A stretch of DNA of 36,166 nucleotides from JAVMKJ01 sp031732875 (GTDB lineage: Bacteria; Pseudomonadota; Gammaproteobacteria; Competibacterales; Competibacteraceae). Both the position numbers and the translations under genes were made by a program. A model generated the notes under the pieces. The model saw only the letters and a list, made by a program, of their open reading frames with translations, searched no databases and was not told where the DNA came from. The stretch lies in assembly GCA_031732875.1 (NCBI GenBank), contig JAVMKL010000075.1:1-36166 (forward strand). Reading direction: 5' to 3'. Shown here in pieces: positions 8,496 through 16,917 of the stretch; within the stretch, counting starts at the first letter, position 1, and each line of letters starts with the position of its first letter.

Positions 8496-11400
8496 ATGTC
8501 CGCGACGGTTACGCCGGATTCGCCGGCCAGCGCGTCTCATCAGTCGCCGCTCGGGCCGCGCCGGCTCGTCGAGCACGCAATAGCGCATCTGGATCACGTG
8601 CTGCCCGCGCAGGCGCCGATCCTGAATTTCGTCCACCACAATACGCTACACGGCTATCAACACCTGCCGTTCGAGGAGGCTTTAGCTGCCGCCGAGCGAC
8701 TCACCGGGATTCACGCCTATCTGCCGGAGACTCAGTTTCGGGGATTGTTCCGGGCGGATCGGATCGTGGATGCCGATCTGGACGTGGTCTTCGCCCAGCG
8801 TCCGGAGCTTGAGGTCGATGCGGTGCTGGCGCGCGTGGGTGGCCGGGATATCCACCGGGGTGAGGTGCTGCGAATTTCGCTGGTGCATGGGGTGGATGCC
8901 CTGTCCCTGAACGAGCTGGTCTGGCGGATGGAAGAGCTCGACGCCACTCGCTGGTTTGAGGCGGACATGCCCGGGACTTCCCGCCAGCGCTTGCTGGAAG
9001 CGGCCCGACGGCGAGGCCTGGCCGAAGCCAGCGCGGCGCTGGAGGATTTGTGGCGGGCCTGTCTGGAGGGTTTCCAGTTGCCGGCTTTCAACCTCCATCC
9101 GGAAGAGTTGGTGGATTTGCAACTGACGCTGGCGAAATCGCTGCTGGCGCGGTTCCGGGAAGGAGGCGCGACGGATGACGAAGGTCCCATCGTCCACAAG
9201 CGGATGCAGGCGGAAGCCTCGGCATTGATCGAACGGCTGTTCGATGACGTGGGCGAAGGCAGCACGCTGCGTGGTTTGCTGCGGGCCTTGACCGGCCGGG
9301 ATTTGTTCGACCAGGTTCGCCCGGTCCTGATCCGTCTGTCCGCCGCTCATCTCGACGAAGGTTTGGCGGCCTGGCATCCGCCCCACAGGGAGGAGGGATT
9401 TTACGCAGCCTGGCGCCGCTTGGCCGAAAGCGATCCGGCCTGGCTGTTGGCGGGGCTGACGGGCTGGCGCGGGGTGCTGGCCCGCTGGCCGGACGATCCG
9501 ATCGATGCGGTGGTCGCCGAACTGCAGCGGCTGGGTCTTCCCGAAGCACGTTGGGAGGGCTATCTGACGCGCCTGGCTTTGGAACTGCCCGGCTGGTCGG
9601 GGATGATGAACTGGCGGCAACAGCACGCCGACTATCCGGCCAATCGGGAGCATCGAGTCGCATTGGTAGATTATCTGGCGGTGCGGCTGTGTCTGGATAG
9701 TTTATGGATCGGGTGCTGGTGTCGGGAAACCTGGAACTTGGAGGGGACGCTGCCCGCGCTGCGCGACTATCTGACCGCTCGGCCGGCGGAGGTACTGGTC
9801 CGACATGCCCTGCACGAAGGGCGGCTGCCCGAGTATCTGGCCGGCCGGGCGCGGGAACTGGTGGAGGAGCGGGCATCGCTCGCCGCCTGGGATACTTTGG
9901 CCGATATGGTTTGGACCTGGTTGCACAGTCCGGTGGCGGCGCAGCCTGGAACCCATACCGTTCACGGTAGCGCCTGGCGGCTGTTCCGGCTGGCCCAGCA
10001 TCTGGGGATCTCCGGCGGCGAATTGCGCACCCTGTCCGCGGCCGACCTGGAACGCCTGTTGGAACCGCTGGACGCCTTGCCGGCCACCGTGCGCGGGGCG
10101 CTCTGGCAATGCGCCTACGAACATCATTATCGGGACGCGTTGATCAATGCCCTGGCGAACAATCATGGCCGCTGGACCGGCCGCGCACCGAGGCCGCAGG
10201 CCCAAATTGTGTTCTGCATCGACGACCGGGAGGAGGGCATCCGTCGCCATCTGGAAGAGTTGAACCCGCGCATCGAGACGCTGGGCGCGGCCGGTTTTTT
10301 CGGGGTGGCGATGAACTGGCGGGGATTGGACGACCGTGAGGTCACGCCGTTATGCCCGGTAGTGGTCACGCCGGCGCACGAAATTCGCGAAGTCGGGCGA
10401 CCGGGCGCCGAAGAGGAGCTGGCGCTGCACGAACGGCGTCGCGATCTGCACGGCCGGCTGCAAGCGTTCTACCACGGCATCCGGCGCAACCTTCTGTCGT
10501 CGGCGGTGCTGATCGATGCTCTGGTGCCGGCCGTGCTGCCGGTGCTGGCCGGCAAGCTGTTCGCCCCCCACCGGCAGGGACAACTGGCCGAGGCAGTCGG
10601 GGTGCGCTGGGTGCCCGACGCGCCAACCCAGGTCGCGGTGACGACGGCGAACCCCGACGCGCCGGCCACGCCGGAACGACCGCGCCTGGGTTTCACCGAT
10701 GCCGAGCAGGCCGACCGGGTGGTGGGGCTGCTGCGCAATATCGGCCTCACCGCGCAATTCGCGCCGGTGGTGGTGCTGATGGGCCACGGTTCGATGAGCC
10801 AGAACAACCCCCATCTCGGCGCCTACGACTGCGGAGCCTGCGGCGGGCGGCACGGCGGACCGAACGCGCGAACGTTCGCGGCGATGGCCAACCGCCCGGT
10901 GGTACGGGCGCTGCTGGCCGAGCGCGGCATCGCGGTTCCAGCGGATACCTGGTTCGTCGGCGCCGAACACAACACTTGCGACGAATGCATCACTTTTTAC
11001 GACCGGGGTGATTTGTCGGAAGAGGCAGACCAAGCTTTGCGGGAACTACAACGGGATTTGGATCGGGCTTGCGCGCTGTCGGCCCAGGAGCGGTGCCGGC
11101 GCTTTGCTTCCGCGCCACGCGACCCCGCGCCGGAGCGGGCGCTGCGCCACATCGTCGGGCGGTCGCGGGATTTCAGCCAGGCGCGACCGGAACTCGGTCA
11201 CGCCACCAACGCCGCCGCCTTGGTCGGTCGCCGCTCGATGAGTCAGGGCGTGTTCCTGGACCGGCGGGCGTTCCTGATCTCCTACGATCCGACTCAAGAT
11301 CCGACCGGAACGGTACTGGAAGGCATCCTGCTGGCGGTGGGGCCGGTGGGCGCGGGCATCAACCTGGAGTACTACTTTTCCACCGTCAACAACGAGCGGC

Positions 11401-11795
11401 TGGGTTGCGGGACCAAGACGCCGCACAACGTCACCGGGCTGTTCGCGGTGATGGAGGGCGCGAGCAGCGATCTGCGCACCGGCCTGCCGAGACAGATGGT
11501 CGAGATTCACGAACCGGTGCGGCTGCAAATCGTGGTCGAGGCTCGTACCGAGGTGTTAGCCGCGATTTATGGTCGTCAAGCCAGCCTGCGCGAGCTGATC
11601 GGCAACGAATGGGTGCACGTGATCGCCAAGGACCCGGATACCGGGGAATTTTCGATTTTCGATCCGGCCCGCGGATTCGTGCCGTGGGTTGGTCCAATTC
11701 GACCGCTGCCGGTTCGCGCCCGCTCGGGCGACTGGTATCGGGGGCAGACCGAGCCGCTGCCGCCGGCGTTGATCGGCGGGGGAGTCGGTCCGTGA
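8496..11795 (+). CDS. dabA: DabA-like inorganic carbon transporter subunit (DUF2309/UPF0753)
   Basis: Peripheral subunit that in characterised DAB complexes carries a beta-carbonic-anhydrase-like zinc site and, with a NuoL-type partner, drives CO2 to bicarbonate in the cytoplasm. The 1099-residue product has all four zinc ligands: Cys574 and Asp576 in VFCIDDREEG, His764 in LMGHGSMSQNNP and Cys779 in YDCGACGG. The Cys-x-Asp pair and the 15-residue His-Cys spacing equal those of Halothiobacillus DabA (C351/D353 and H524/C539). Compared with that protein of roughly 800 residues, about 220 extra residues precede the zinc site. AGGGAGG lies 5 nt before the ATG and overlaps the stop of the NuoM-like gene, so the two are one operon. 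Downstream transcription meets vapC head-on. Confidence 0.93.
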   Translation: MSATVTPDSPASASHQSPLGPRRLVEHAIAHLDHVLPAQAPILNFVHHNTLHGYQHLPFEEALAAAERLTGIHAYLPETQFRGLFRADRIVDADLDVVFAQRPELEVDAVLARVGGRDIHRGEVLRISLVHGVDALSLNELVWRMEELDATRWFEADMPGTSRQRLLEAARRRGLAEASAALEDLWRACLEGFQLPAFNLHPEELVDLQLTLAKSLLARFREGGATDDEGPIVHKRMQAEASALIERLFDDVGEGSTLRGLLRALTGRDLFDQVRPVLIRLSAAHLDEGLAAWHPPHREEGFYAAWRRLAESDPAWLLAGLTGWRGVLARWPDDPIDAVVAELQRLGLPEARWEGYLTRLALELPGWSGMMNWRQQHADYPANREHRVALVDYLAVRLCLDSLWIGCWCRETWNLEGTLPALRDYLTARPAEVLVRHALHEGRLPEYLAGRARELVEERASLAAWDTLADMVWTWLHSPVAAQPGTHTVHGSAWRLFRLAQHLGISGGELRTLSAADLERLLEPLDALPATVRGALWQCAYEHHYRDALINALANNHGRWTGRAPRPQAQIVFCIDDREEGIRRHLEELNPRIETLGAAGFFGVAMNWRGLDDREVTPLCPVVVTPAHEIREVGRPGAEEELALHERRRDLHGRLQAFYHGIRRNLLSSAVLIDALVPAVLPVLAGKLFAPHRQGQLAEAVGVRWVPDAPTQVAVTTANPDAPATPERPRLGFTDAEQADRVVGLLRNIGLTAQFAPVVVLMGHGSMSQNNPHLGAYDCGACGGRHGGPNARTFAAMANRPVVRALLAERGIAVPADTWFVGAEHNTCDECITFYDRGDLSEEADQALRELQRDLDRACALSAQERCRRFASAPRDPAPERALRHIVGRSRDFSQARPELGHATNAAALVGRRSMSQGVFLDRRAFLISYDPTQDPTGTVLEGILLAVGPVGAGINLEYYFSTVNNERLGCGTKTPHNVTGLFAVMEGASSDLRTGLPRQMVEIHEPVRLQIVVEARTEVLAAIYGRQASLRELIGNEWVHVIAKDPDTGEFSIFDPARGFVPWVGPIRPLPVRARSGDWYRGQTEPLPPALIGGGVGP

Positions 11796-11861
11796 CGACG
11801 CGGCTCTCCCTCCAGGCTTTCTTCCCGCACGCGGGGGAAAGGGGTGAAAGGATCGGTTTTT

Positions 11862-12296
11862 CTACCCCGCCAGAGGATTTATTACCTTCAGCGGCGCGAA
11901 GCGCGAAAAATCCCGATCGGCGCTCCAGAGTTGCGTCACGCCGTGTTCGAGGCATAACGCCGCGACTCTCGCGTCGTGAATCATGGGGCCAGCGATCTTC
12001 GAGCTTTCGACCAATGCCCTCAATCGCGTCCAGTAGCCGGCTGATTCGCCCAGCAACCTCAGACTGGGCGATTCCAACCAGCAGTCCACCTGCTCCAGCG
12101 CACGAGAGGTTGGCGTTGGTGGGTTATAGATTCTCGGATGCGTCGCGATGGCTAGAAATTCGTGGATGCAGGGCCATGCGATGGCCCAAGGTTGCGGGGA
12201 TTCCGCCAGTCGCGCGATCAGGGTGTCGGCCTCGCGATGCCAAGCGGAATCCTCGCGATGGGCGTAGACGAGGATGTTGGTATCGACCGCGATCAT
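11862..12296 (-). CDS. vapC: VapC-like PIN-domain toxin
   Basis: Predicted magnesium-dependent ribonuclease toxin of 144 residues. The PIN acidic residues are visible: Asp5 in IAVDTNILVYAHR, Glu46 in CIHEFLAI, Asp108 in MIHDARVAAL, and Asp127/Asp129 in WSADRDFSRF. The start at 12296 is fixed by a 4-nt ATGA overlap with the upstream vapB stop. A longer in-frame extension is out-of-frame vapB sequence. The gene pair lies on the minus strand between dabA and the antiporter fusion, interrupting an otherwise plus-strand cluster. Its 3' end is 66 bp from the dabA stop. The RNA target cannot be predicted. Confidence 0.88.
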   Translation of the reverse strand: MIAVDTNILVYAHREDSAWHREADTLIARLAESPQPWAIAWPCIHEFLAIATHPRIYNPPTPTSRALEQVDCWLESPSLRLLGESAGYWTRLRALVESSKIAGPMIHDARVAALCLEHGVTQLWSADRDFSRFAPLKVINPLAG

Positions 12297-12541
12297 CCGC
12301 CTTGCCCTTCGTAGATGCGGGATCGAGTTTGATTCCAATCGCCTTCCTGAATTCCGGCTTGCAAGCCTTGTCCCGGGAACGTCGCGCGCCGCATTCTGAA
12401 AGGCGCCGTGATCGCAACCTGTTGTTTCAGGTAATCGTGCAGCGCGCTTTCCAACACTGCCCGCAGCGTGATCCGGTGTTGCGCGGCATAGCGTTTGGTT
12501 TCCTCGAACAGACTGTCGTTCAATTCCACGGTGGTCTTCAT
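12293..12541 (-). CDS. vapB: VapB-like ribbon-helix-helix antitoxin
   Basis: Antitoxin of 82 residues that should bind the co-encoded PIN toxin and autoregulate the operon. The N-terminus MKTTVELNDSLFEETKRYAA, followed by RITLRAVLESALHDYL, has the strand-helix-helix layout of ribbon-helix-helix DNA-binding domains. The C-terminal tail (PGQGLQAGIQEGDWNQ and on) is polar and likely wraps the toxin. The stop TGA overlaps the vapC ATG, showing coupled translation. The start at 12541 is chosen from the family N-terminus. It is divergent from the antiporter-fusion gene across only 82 bp. Confidence 0.85.
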   Translation of the reverse strand: MKTTVELNDSLFEETKRYAAQHRITLRAVLESALHDYLKQQVAITAPFRMRRATFPGQGLQAGIQEGDWNQTRSRIYEGQGG

Positions 12542-12547
12542 GCCATA

Positions 12548-12579
12548 TACCCATGCTCTGTCATATTGGTTGATGGGTA
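12548..12579. promoter_or_regulatory. Inverted repeat, candidate VapB operator in the vapB/antiporter divergent region
   Basis: TACCCAT at 12548-12554 is exactly inverted as ATGGGTA at 12573-12579, separated by 18 bp. It lies 7-38 bp upstream of vapB and 45-76 bp upstream of the antiporter fusion. Ribbon-helix-helix antitoxins often bind such repeats at their own promoter. Binding is inferred from position and symmetry only. Confidence 0.4.
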
Positions 12580-12623
12580 CTGTAACACGACGCGTGGAAA
12601 CCGACCGATGAGGGAGTTCGATC

Positions 12624-15600
12624 ATGCTTGAGTGGCTTGTCGGTCTGGTCCCGGCCCTGCCGCTGGCCGCCGCGCTGTGGATCGGCTTGGCCATCCTGTC
12701 CGGGCAGGCCTGCGGCGAGGCGCACGAGCGGCGTACCAGCCGGATCGCGCTGGTTGCCTGCGGCGCTTCGTTCGTGGTGGCGCTGATCTTGGCGGTCGCC
12801 CGGCTCGCTGGATCGTTGCCCGATCGAGTGTTGCTGGGCCGCTGGCTGACCAGCGGCGATTACCGGGTCGATCTGGTTTTCGCCACCGACGGATTGAGCT
12901 TGGCGCTGGCGGTGCTCGCGTCCCTGCTCTGCCTGTTCGTGGCGCGCTTCGCGGTGAACTACATGCACCGGGAGGCCGGGTTTCACCGGCTGTTCATGGT
13001 GTTGAGCCTGTTCGCGGCGGCGATGGCGCTGCTGGTCACGAGCGGCAACGCGGTCCTGACCTTCGTCGGCTGGGAAGTCGCCGGGTTGTGCTCCTATCTG
13101 CTGATCTCGTTTTTCCAGGATCGGCCGGTCGCGGCCAGCAATGCCACGCGGGTTTTCGTGACCAACCGGGTCGGCGATGCCGGGTTCCTGTTGGGCATCG
13201 CGCTGTCGTTCTATTGGCTGGGTGGCGCGGATTGGGAAACAATAACCGCTGGCGCGGCGAGCTTGAGTTCGAGGCAGGCGGGAATGCTGGCCGGGTGTTT
13301 TCTGCTGGCAGCCATCGCCAAGTCGGCCCAGGTACCGCTGGTTCCGTGGCTGGCTCGCGCCATGGAGGGGCCGACTCCGTCCAGCGCCCTGTTTTATGGC
13401 GCGGTGATGGTTCATGCCGGCGTTTACCTGGTGCTGCGGCTGGAGCCGCTGTTCGAGCAGTCACCGGCGGCGATGGCGGCGATGGCGGCGGTCGGACTGG
13501 CGACCGCGTTGTACGGATTCATGGCCGGGCTGGCGCAGACCGACATCAAGAGCGCCCTGATTTTTTCGACCTCGGGACAGGTCGGGTTGATGTTTCTGGC
13601 GTGCGGGCTGGGGTTCTGGCGCCTGGCGCTGGTGCATTTGTGCTGTCACGCGATCTTTCGCGGTTACCAGTTTCTCAGCGCCCCTTCGATCCTGCAACAA
13701 CTGCGCGGCGAGCGAACCCGGCCGGTGCCGGACTGGCTGGCGCGACGGCGGCGGGCCTACGCGGCCGCGCTGCAACGATTCTGGCTGGAGGATATGGCGA
13801 ACTGGGGCGTGGTCCGGCCGGTGCAGTGGCTGGCGCGGCAGTCGAGCCGCTTCGACGCTGCCGTGGTGGATCGGGCGACGGGTTTGCCCGCGCCCACCGT
13901 GCAAGCCCTGTCCTCGCTGGCTCAGTGGGAGGAGCGTCAGCTCGGTACCGGGCGGTTGCTGGAACGCGCACCCGATGCGCGGGATCAAGGGCAAGGCATC
14001 GTCGGCCGCATCACCGAATGGATGGCGGGGATGTTTCATCGGTTCGAGGAGCAGATGGTGTTCCGGGCGGTCGGGCAGGGAATTGTCTCGACCAGCCACC
14101 GGCTGGGACACGGTTTGAGCCGGGTGGAGCGCGCGCTGCGGCGGTCGTGGTCTTGGGTGGCGGCCATGGTAGCGATACTGGCGACGATCATCGCCGTCGG
14201 CGAAATGTTGAGCCGGAGCGGGGGCAAGGGTTTTCCGTGGCTGAGCGCGCTGCTGGCGGTTCCGCTGCTCGGAATCATCGCCGATTTTCGCGCCCGCCAA
14301 GCCCGGACCGCGTTCGCGCTGGGTCTGACGGTGGCGAGCGTGGAACTGGTGCTGGCGCTGCAAGTGGTGGCCCGATTCCAGCCGCACACGCCGGGGATGC
14401 AATTCGTCGAACGGGTCGAAATCCTGCCTTGGCTGAACTATCACGTCGGTATCGACGGTATCGGCGTGCTGTTCCTGCCGCTGACGGCATTGCTGACTCT
14501 GTTCGTCATGCTGTACGCGCAGCCGCACCGCTGGGAGCGGCCGGGCGCGTTCGTGGCGAACATCCTCGGATTGGAACTGGCGTTGATGGGGATGTTCACC
14601 GCGCTGAACCTGCTGCAATTCTGGCTGTTCGCGCTGGCCGAGGTGATTCCCGCCGCGCTGCTGATCCGACGCTGGGGTACCAGTCCGGCGCGGGGTCGGG
14701 CCGCCGTGCAGTACGTCCGCGCCATGTTGGGCGGATTGGCGGCGTTGCTGGCGGGGATTTTTTTGTTGGGCTGGAACCACGCCGCCACGACCGGCGTTTG
14801 GTCCTTCGATCTGTCCGCTCTGACCGAGACGCCGGTTCCGGCCGGACAGCAGTCGCTGATTTTCGTTTTGTTATTCGGGGGGCTGGCGGTGCGGCTGGCA
14901 CTGTTTCCCTTCCATGCCTGGCTACCCATCGTGGCGAAGCATGGCACGGTCGCGGTGGGGATGGTGCTGCTGGTGGGGGCGAAGGTCGGCGTTTACGCGC
15001 TGTTGCGTTTCGTCCTGCCGCTGCTGCCCGCCGCCGCCCAACAGTGGGACGGCTGGGTGGTGGCGCTGGGTCTGGTGGGTATGGTGTACGGCGCGCTGCT
15101 CGCCGTCTTGCAGATCGATCTGCGTCGGTTGCTGGCGTTCGCCGTGATCAGTCAAACCGGCGTGCTGATGGCCGGACTGTTTTCGCTGAACGAGTCCGGG
15201 CTGAAGGGCGGTTTGCTGCTAAGCCTGAATCTGGGTTTGGCGGCGGCCGGTTTGTTCGTGGCGGCGGGATTGTTGAATCGTCGCCTGAACACGACGCGGT
15301 TTCATCGGCTGGGGGGGTTGTTTGATACGTTGCCCTTGCTGGGGTTGACCTTCCTGGTAGTGGTGCTGGGCAGCATCGCCATGCCAGGCACGCCGGGTTT
15401 CGAGGCGGCGCACCTGGCGCTGGAAGGGACACTGGAATCTTATGGCTGGGGTGTTGCTACGGTGGCCGCTTCCGGCAACGTGCTGGCCGCCGGCTATCTC
15501 TTGTGGGCCTATCAGCGGATTTTCCTCGCCCGTAACCCCAAGGTTTCATCGCGGCTTCTGACCGATCTGCGCAACCGGGAATTGATCATGGCGGGCCTGC

Positions 15601-15710
15601 TGTGCTTGGTGATGATCGGGGTGGGTCTGTACGCCGATCCGTGGATCAGGATGATCGGCGAAGCGGTGGAGAACGTGGCAAGGGTGTTTGAGGTGGGAGG
15701 CGGGCATTAA
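12624..15710 (+). CDS. Fused NuoL/DabB-like and NuoM-like antiporter protein
   Basis: Large inner-membrane protein of 1028 residues made of two complex I antiporter modules. Residues 1-350 resemble NuoL/DabB: Glu151 in FVGWEVAGLCSYLL, Lys233 in AIAKSAQVPLVPWL, GPTPSSALFYGAVMVHAG, and CHAIFRGYQFLSA, where Arg346 replaces the usual Lys. This module lacks the later NuoL helices. Residues about 360-510 are a charged, amphipathic linker. Residues about 510-1028 resemble NuoM, but key residues are altered: the FWELTLIP Glu is replaced (FALAEVIP, Glu673 two residues later), the FxVK Lys is Arg757, and the late Glu is displaced to Glu927 (GFEAAH); only Lys787 is conserved. AGGGAG is 7 nt before the ATG. 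It probably partners DabA and the other NuoM-like proteins. Confidence 0.88.
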   Translation: MLEWLVGLVPALPLAAALWIGLAILSGQACGEAHERRTSRIALVACGASFVVALILAVARLAGSLPDRVLLGRWLTSGDYRVDLVFATDGLSLALAVLASLLCLFVARFAVNYMHREAGFHRLFMVLSLFAAAMALLVTSGNAVLTFVGWEVAGLCSYLLISFFQDRPVAASNATRVFVTNRVGDAGFLLGIALSFYWLGGADWETITAGAASLSSRQAGMLAGCFLLAAIAKSAQVPLVPWLARAMEGPTPSSALFYGAVMVHAGVYLVLRLEPLFEQSPAAMAAMAAVGLATALYGFMAGLAQTDIKSALIFSTSGQVGLMFLACGLGFWRLALVHLCCHAIFRGYQFLSAPSILQQLRGERTRPVPDWLARRRRAYAAALQRFWLEDMANWGVVRPVQWLARQSSRFDAAVVDRATGLPAPTVQALSSLAQWEERQLGTGRLLERAPDARDQGQGIVGRITEWMAGMFHRFEEQMVFRAVGQGIVSTSHRLGHGLSRVERALRRSWSWVAAMVAILATIIAVGEMLSRSGGKGFPWLSALLAVPLLGIIADFRARQARTAFALGLTVASVELVLALQVVARFQPHTPGMQFVERVEILPWLNYHVGIDGIGVLFLPLTALLTLFVMLYAQPHRWERPGAFVANILGLELALMGMFTALNLLQFWLFALAEVIPAALLIRRWGTSPARGRAAVQYVRAMLGGLAALLAGIFLLGWNHAATTGVWSFDLSALTETPVPAGQQSLIFVLLFGGLAVRLALFPFHAWLPIVAKHGTVAVGMVLLVGAKVGVYALLRFVLPLLPAAAQQWDGWVVALGLVGMVYGALLAVLQIDLRRLLAFAVISQTGVLMAGLFSLNESGLKGGLLLSLNLGLAAAGLFVAAGLLNRRLNTTRFHRLGGLFDTLPLLGLTFLVVVLGSIAMPGTPGFEAAHLALEGTLESYGWGVATVAASGNVLAAGYLLWAYQRIFLARNPKVSSRLLTDLRNRELIMAGLLCLVMIGVGLYADPWIRMIGEAVENVARVFEVGGGH

Positions 15711-15758
15711 TCCCGTGACGGATATTTATGCCAAGTTTATGGCTGCCAAGGAAGAAAC

Positions 15759-16424
15759 ATGAAGACAAACTATGTCCTGGTCGATTACGAAAACGTCCAA
15801 GTAAAATCGCTGGCACTCTTGAAGGATGAGCACTTTCATGTGAGGGTGTTTCTGGGGCCAAACAATACCAAACTTCCGGTTGAACTTGTAATCGCTATGC
15901 AGGAACTTGGCGAAAGAGCAGAGTATATTATCCTGGAAACATCCGGACGGAACGCTCTCGACTTTCATATCGCGTACTATCTTGGCGCGCTGGCATCAAA
16001 AGATCCACTGGGATTTTTCCATATCATTTCAAAAGATACCGGTTTCGATCCATTGATCCAGCATCTCAAGAGCAAGAAAATCTTCGCTGCGCGGTCTGCG
16101 TCTATCGAAGAAATGCCTTGTTTCGTGACCCCTCTTCTCGTACAGCAACCTAAGATTGCAGCGCCTCAACAGCAGAAGCCTGATACCGTGCCATGCAAGC
16201 CCACTAAAGAAGAATTCATCAGCATGGCTGTGGACGACCTGATCAGGCGTAAAGCTTCAAAACCTCGTACTGTCAAGACGTTATGTAGCACGATCCACGC
16301 GAGGTGCGGCAAGGGTATTCCTTCGAGCGATATCGATGCAATCTATGAAGCTCTGGTAAAACAAGGATATGTCCGGGTCGAAGGCACGAAAGTCACTTAT
16401 AAGTTGCCGGCGGCTAAGCCCTGA
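15759..16424 (+). CDS. PIN-like domain protein with C-terminal winged-helix-like region
   Basis: Predicted cytoplasmic protein of 221 residues. The N-terminal part matches PIN-like/NYN-type nuclease folds, with acidic residues in the expected places: Asp9 and Glu11 in VLVDYENVQ, the Asp in NALDFHIAYYLGAL, and the Asp residues in IISKDTGFDPLIQHLKSK. The C-terminal 70 residues (from about TKEEFISMAVDDLIRR) look like a small winged-helix domain. Base composition is visibly more A+T-rich than its neighbours, suggesting later acquisition. AAGGAAG lies shortly before the ATG. It starts 48 bp after the antiporter fusion, on the same strand. A link to carbon uptake is not expected. RNA cleavage is plausible but unproven. 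Confidence 0.75.
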   Translation: MKTNYVLVDYENVQVKSLALLKDEHFHVRVFLGPNNTKLPVELVIAMQELGERAEYIILETSGRNALDFHIAYYLGALASKDPLGFFHIISKDTGFDPLIQHLKSKKIFAARSASIEEMPCFVTPLLVQQPKIAAPQQQKPDTVPCKPTKEEFISMAVDDLIRRKASKPRTVKTLCSTIHARCGKGIPSSDIDAIYEALVKQGYVRVEGTKVTYKLPAAKP

Positions 16425-16479
16425 TTCTTCCTTGAACGAAATTTGATGACCTTTCGCCAGCGATTTTTTGGAGGGCCGG

Positions 16480-16917
16480 ATGGATTTCCAAATAGCCGTC
16501 ACCGAATCCGAGATAGCAGCCTGTTTTCCCGCAATATACGAATTGCGACCGCATCTGACGGAAACCGATTTCGTATCTCAGGTTCAACGCCAAATGAAGA
16601 ATCACGGCTACGTTCTCGTCTATGTTGCCTCGCAAAACGAAGTGGTCGCGGCAGCGGGTTATCGGGTTGCCGAATTCCTGGCGTGGGGACGTGTTTTCTA
16701 TGTCGATGATCTCGTCTGTCGGAGCGCCTTCCGCAAGCAAGGCCATGGCGGAAAGCTGCTCGACTGGCTTCTGGAAAAGGCGAAGGAATTGTCCTGCGAC
16801 CAGTTCCATCTCGATTCGGGCGTGACCCGGCACGACGCCCACCGCCTGTATTTAAACCGAAAACTGCAAATCAGTTCCCACCACTTTTCCAGGGAGCTTG
16901 GCAAGCGTGTCGCCTAA
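16480..16917 (+). CDS. GNAT-family N-acetyltransferase
   Basis: Cytoplasmic acyl-CoA-dependent acetyltransferase of 145 residues. The acetyl-CoA pyrophosphate-binding motif A is present as VDDLVCRSAFRKQGHGGKLL (R-x-x-G-x-G type), followed by a helix (WLLEKAKELSCDQFHLD) and the C-terminal THRHD-like segment VTRHDAHRLYLNRKLQ. The ATG at 16480 has GGAGGG 4 nt upstream; a TTG at 16468 in the same frame overlaps that SD and is less likely. Its last 11 nt overlap the GTG start of the second NuoM-like gene, so translation of the two is probably coupled. The substrate is unknown; it could be a small molecule or a protein amine. Confidence 0.82.
   Translation: MDFQIAVTESEIAACFPAIYELRPHLTETDFVSQVQRQMKNHGYVLVYVASQNEVVAAAGYRVAEFLAWGRVFYVDDLVCRSAFRKQGHGGKLLDWLLEKAKELSCDQFHLDSGVTRHDAHRLYLNRKLQISSHHFSRELGKRVA

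Noticed and set aside
13461..14780. 439-codon minus-strand open frame inside the antiporter fusion
   Set aside because: Low-complexity Gln/Arg/His/Pro composition typical of antisense GC-rich coding sequence; the plus strand encodes recognisable membrane modules.
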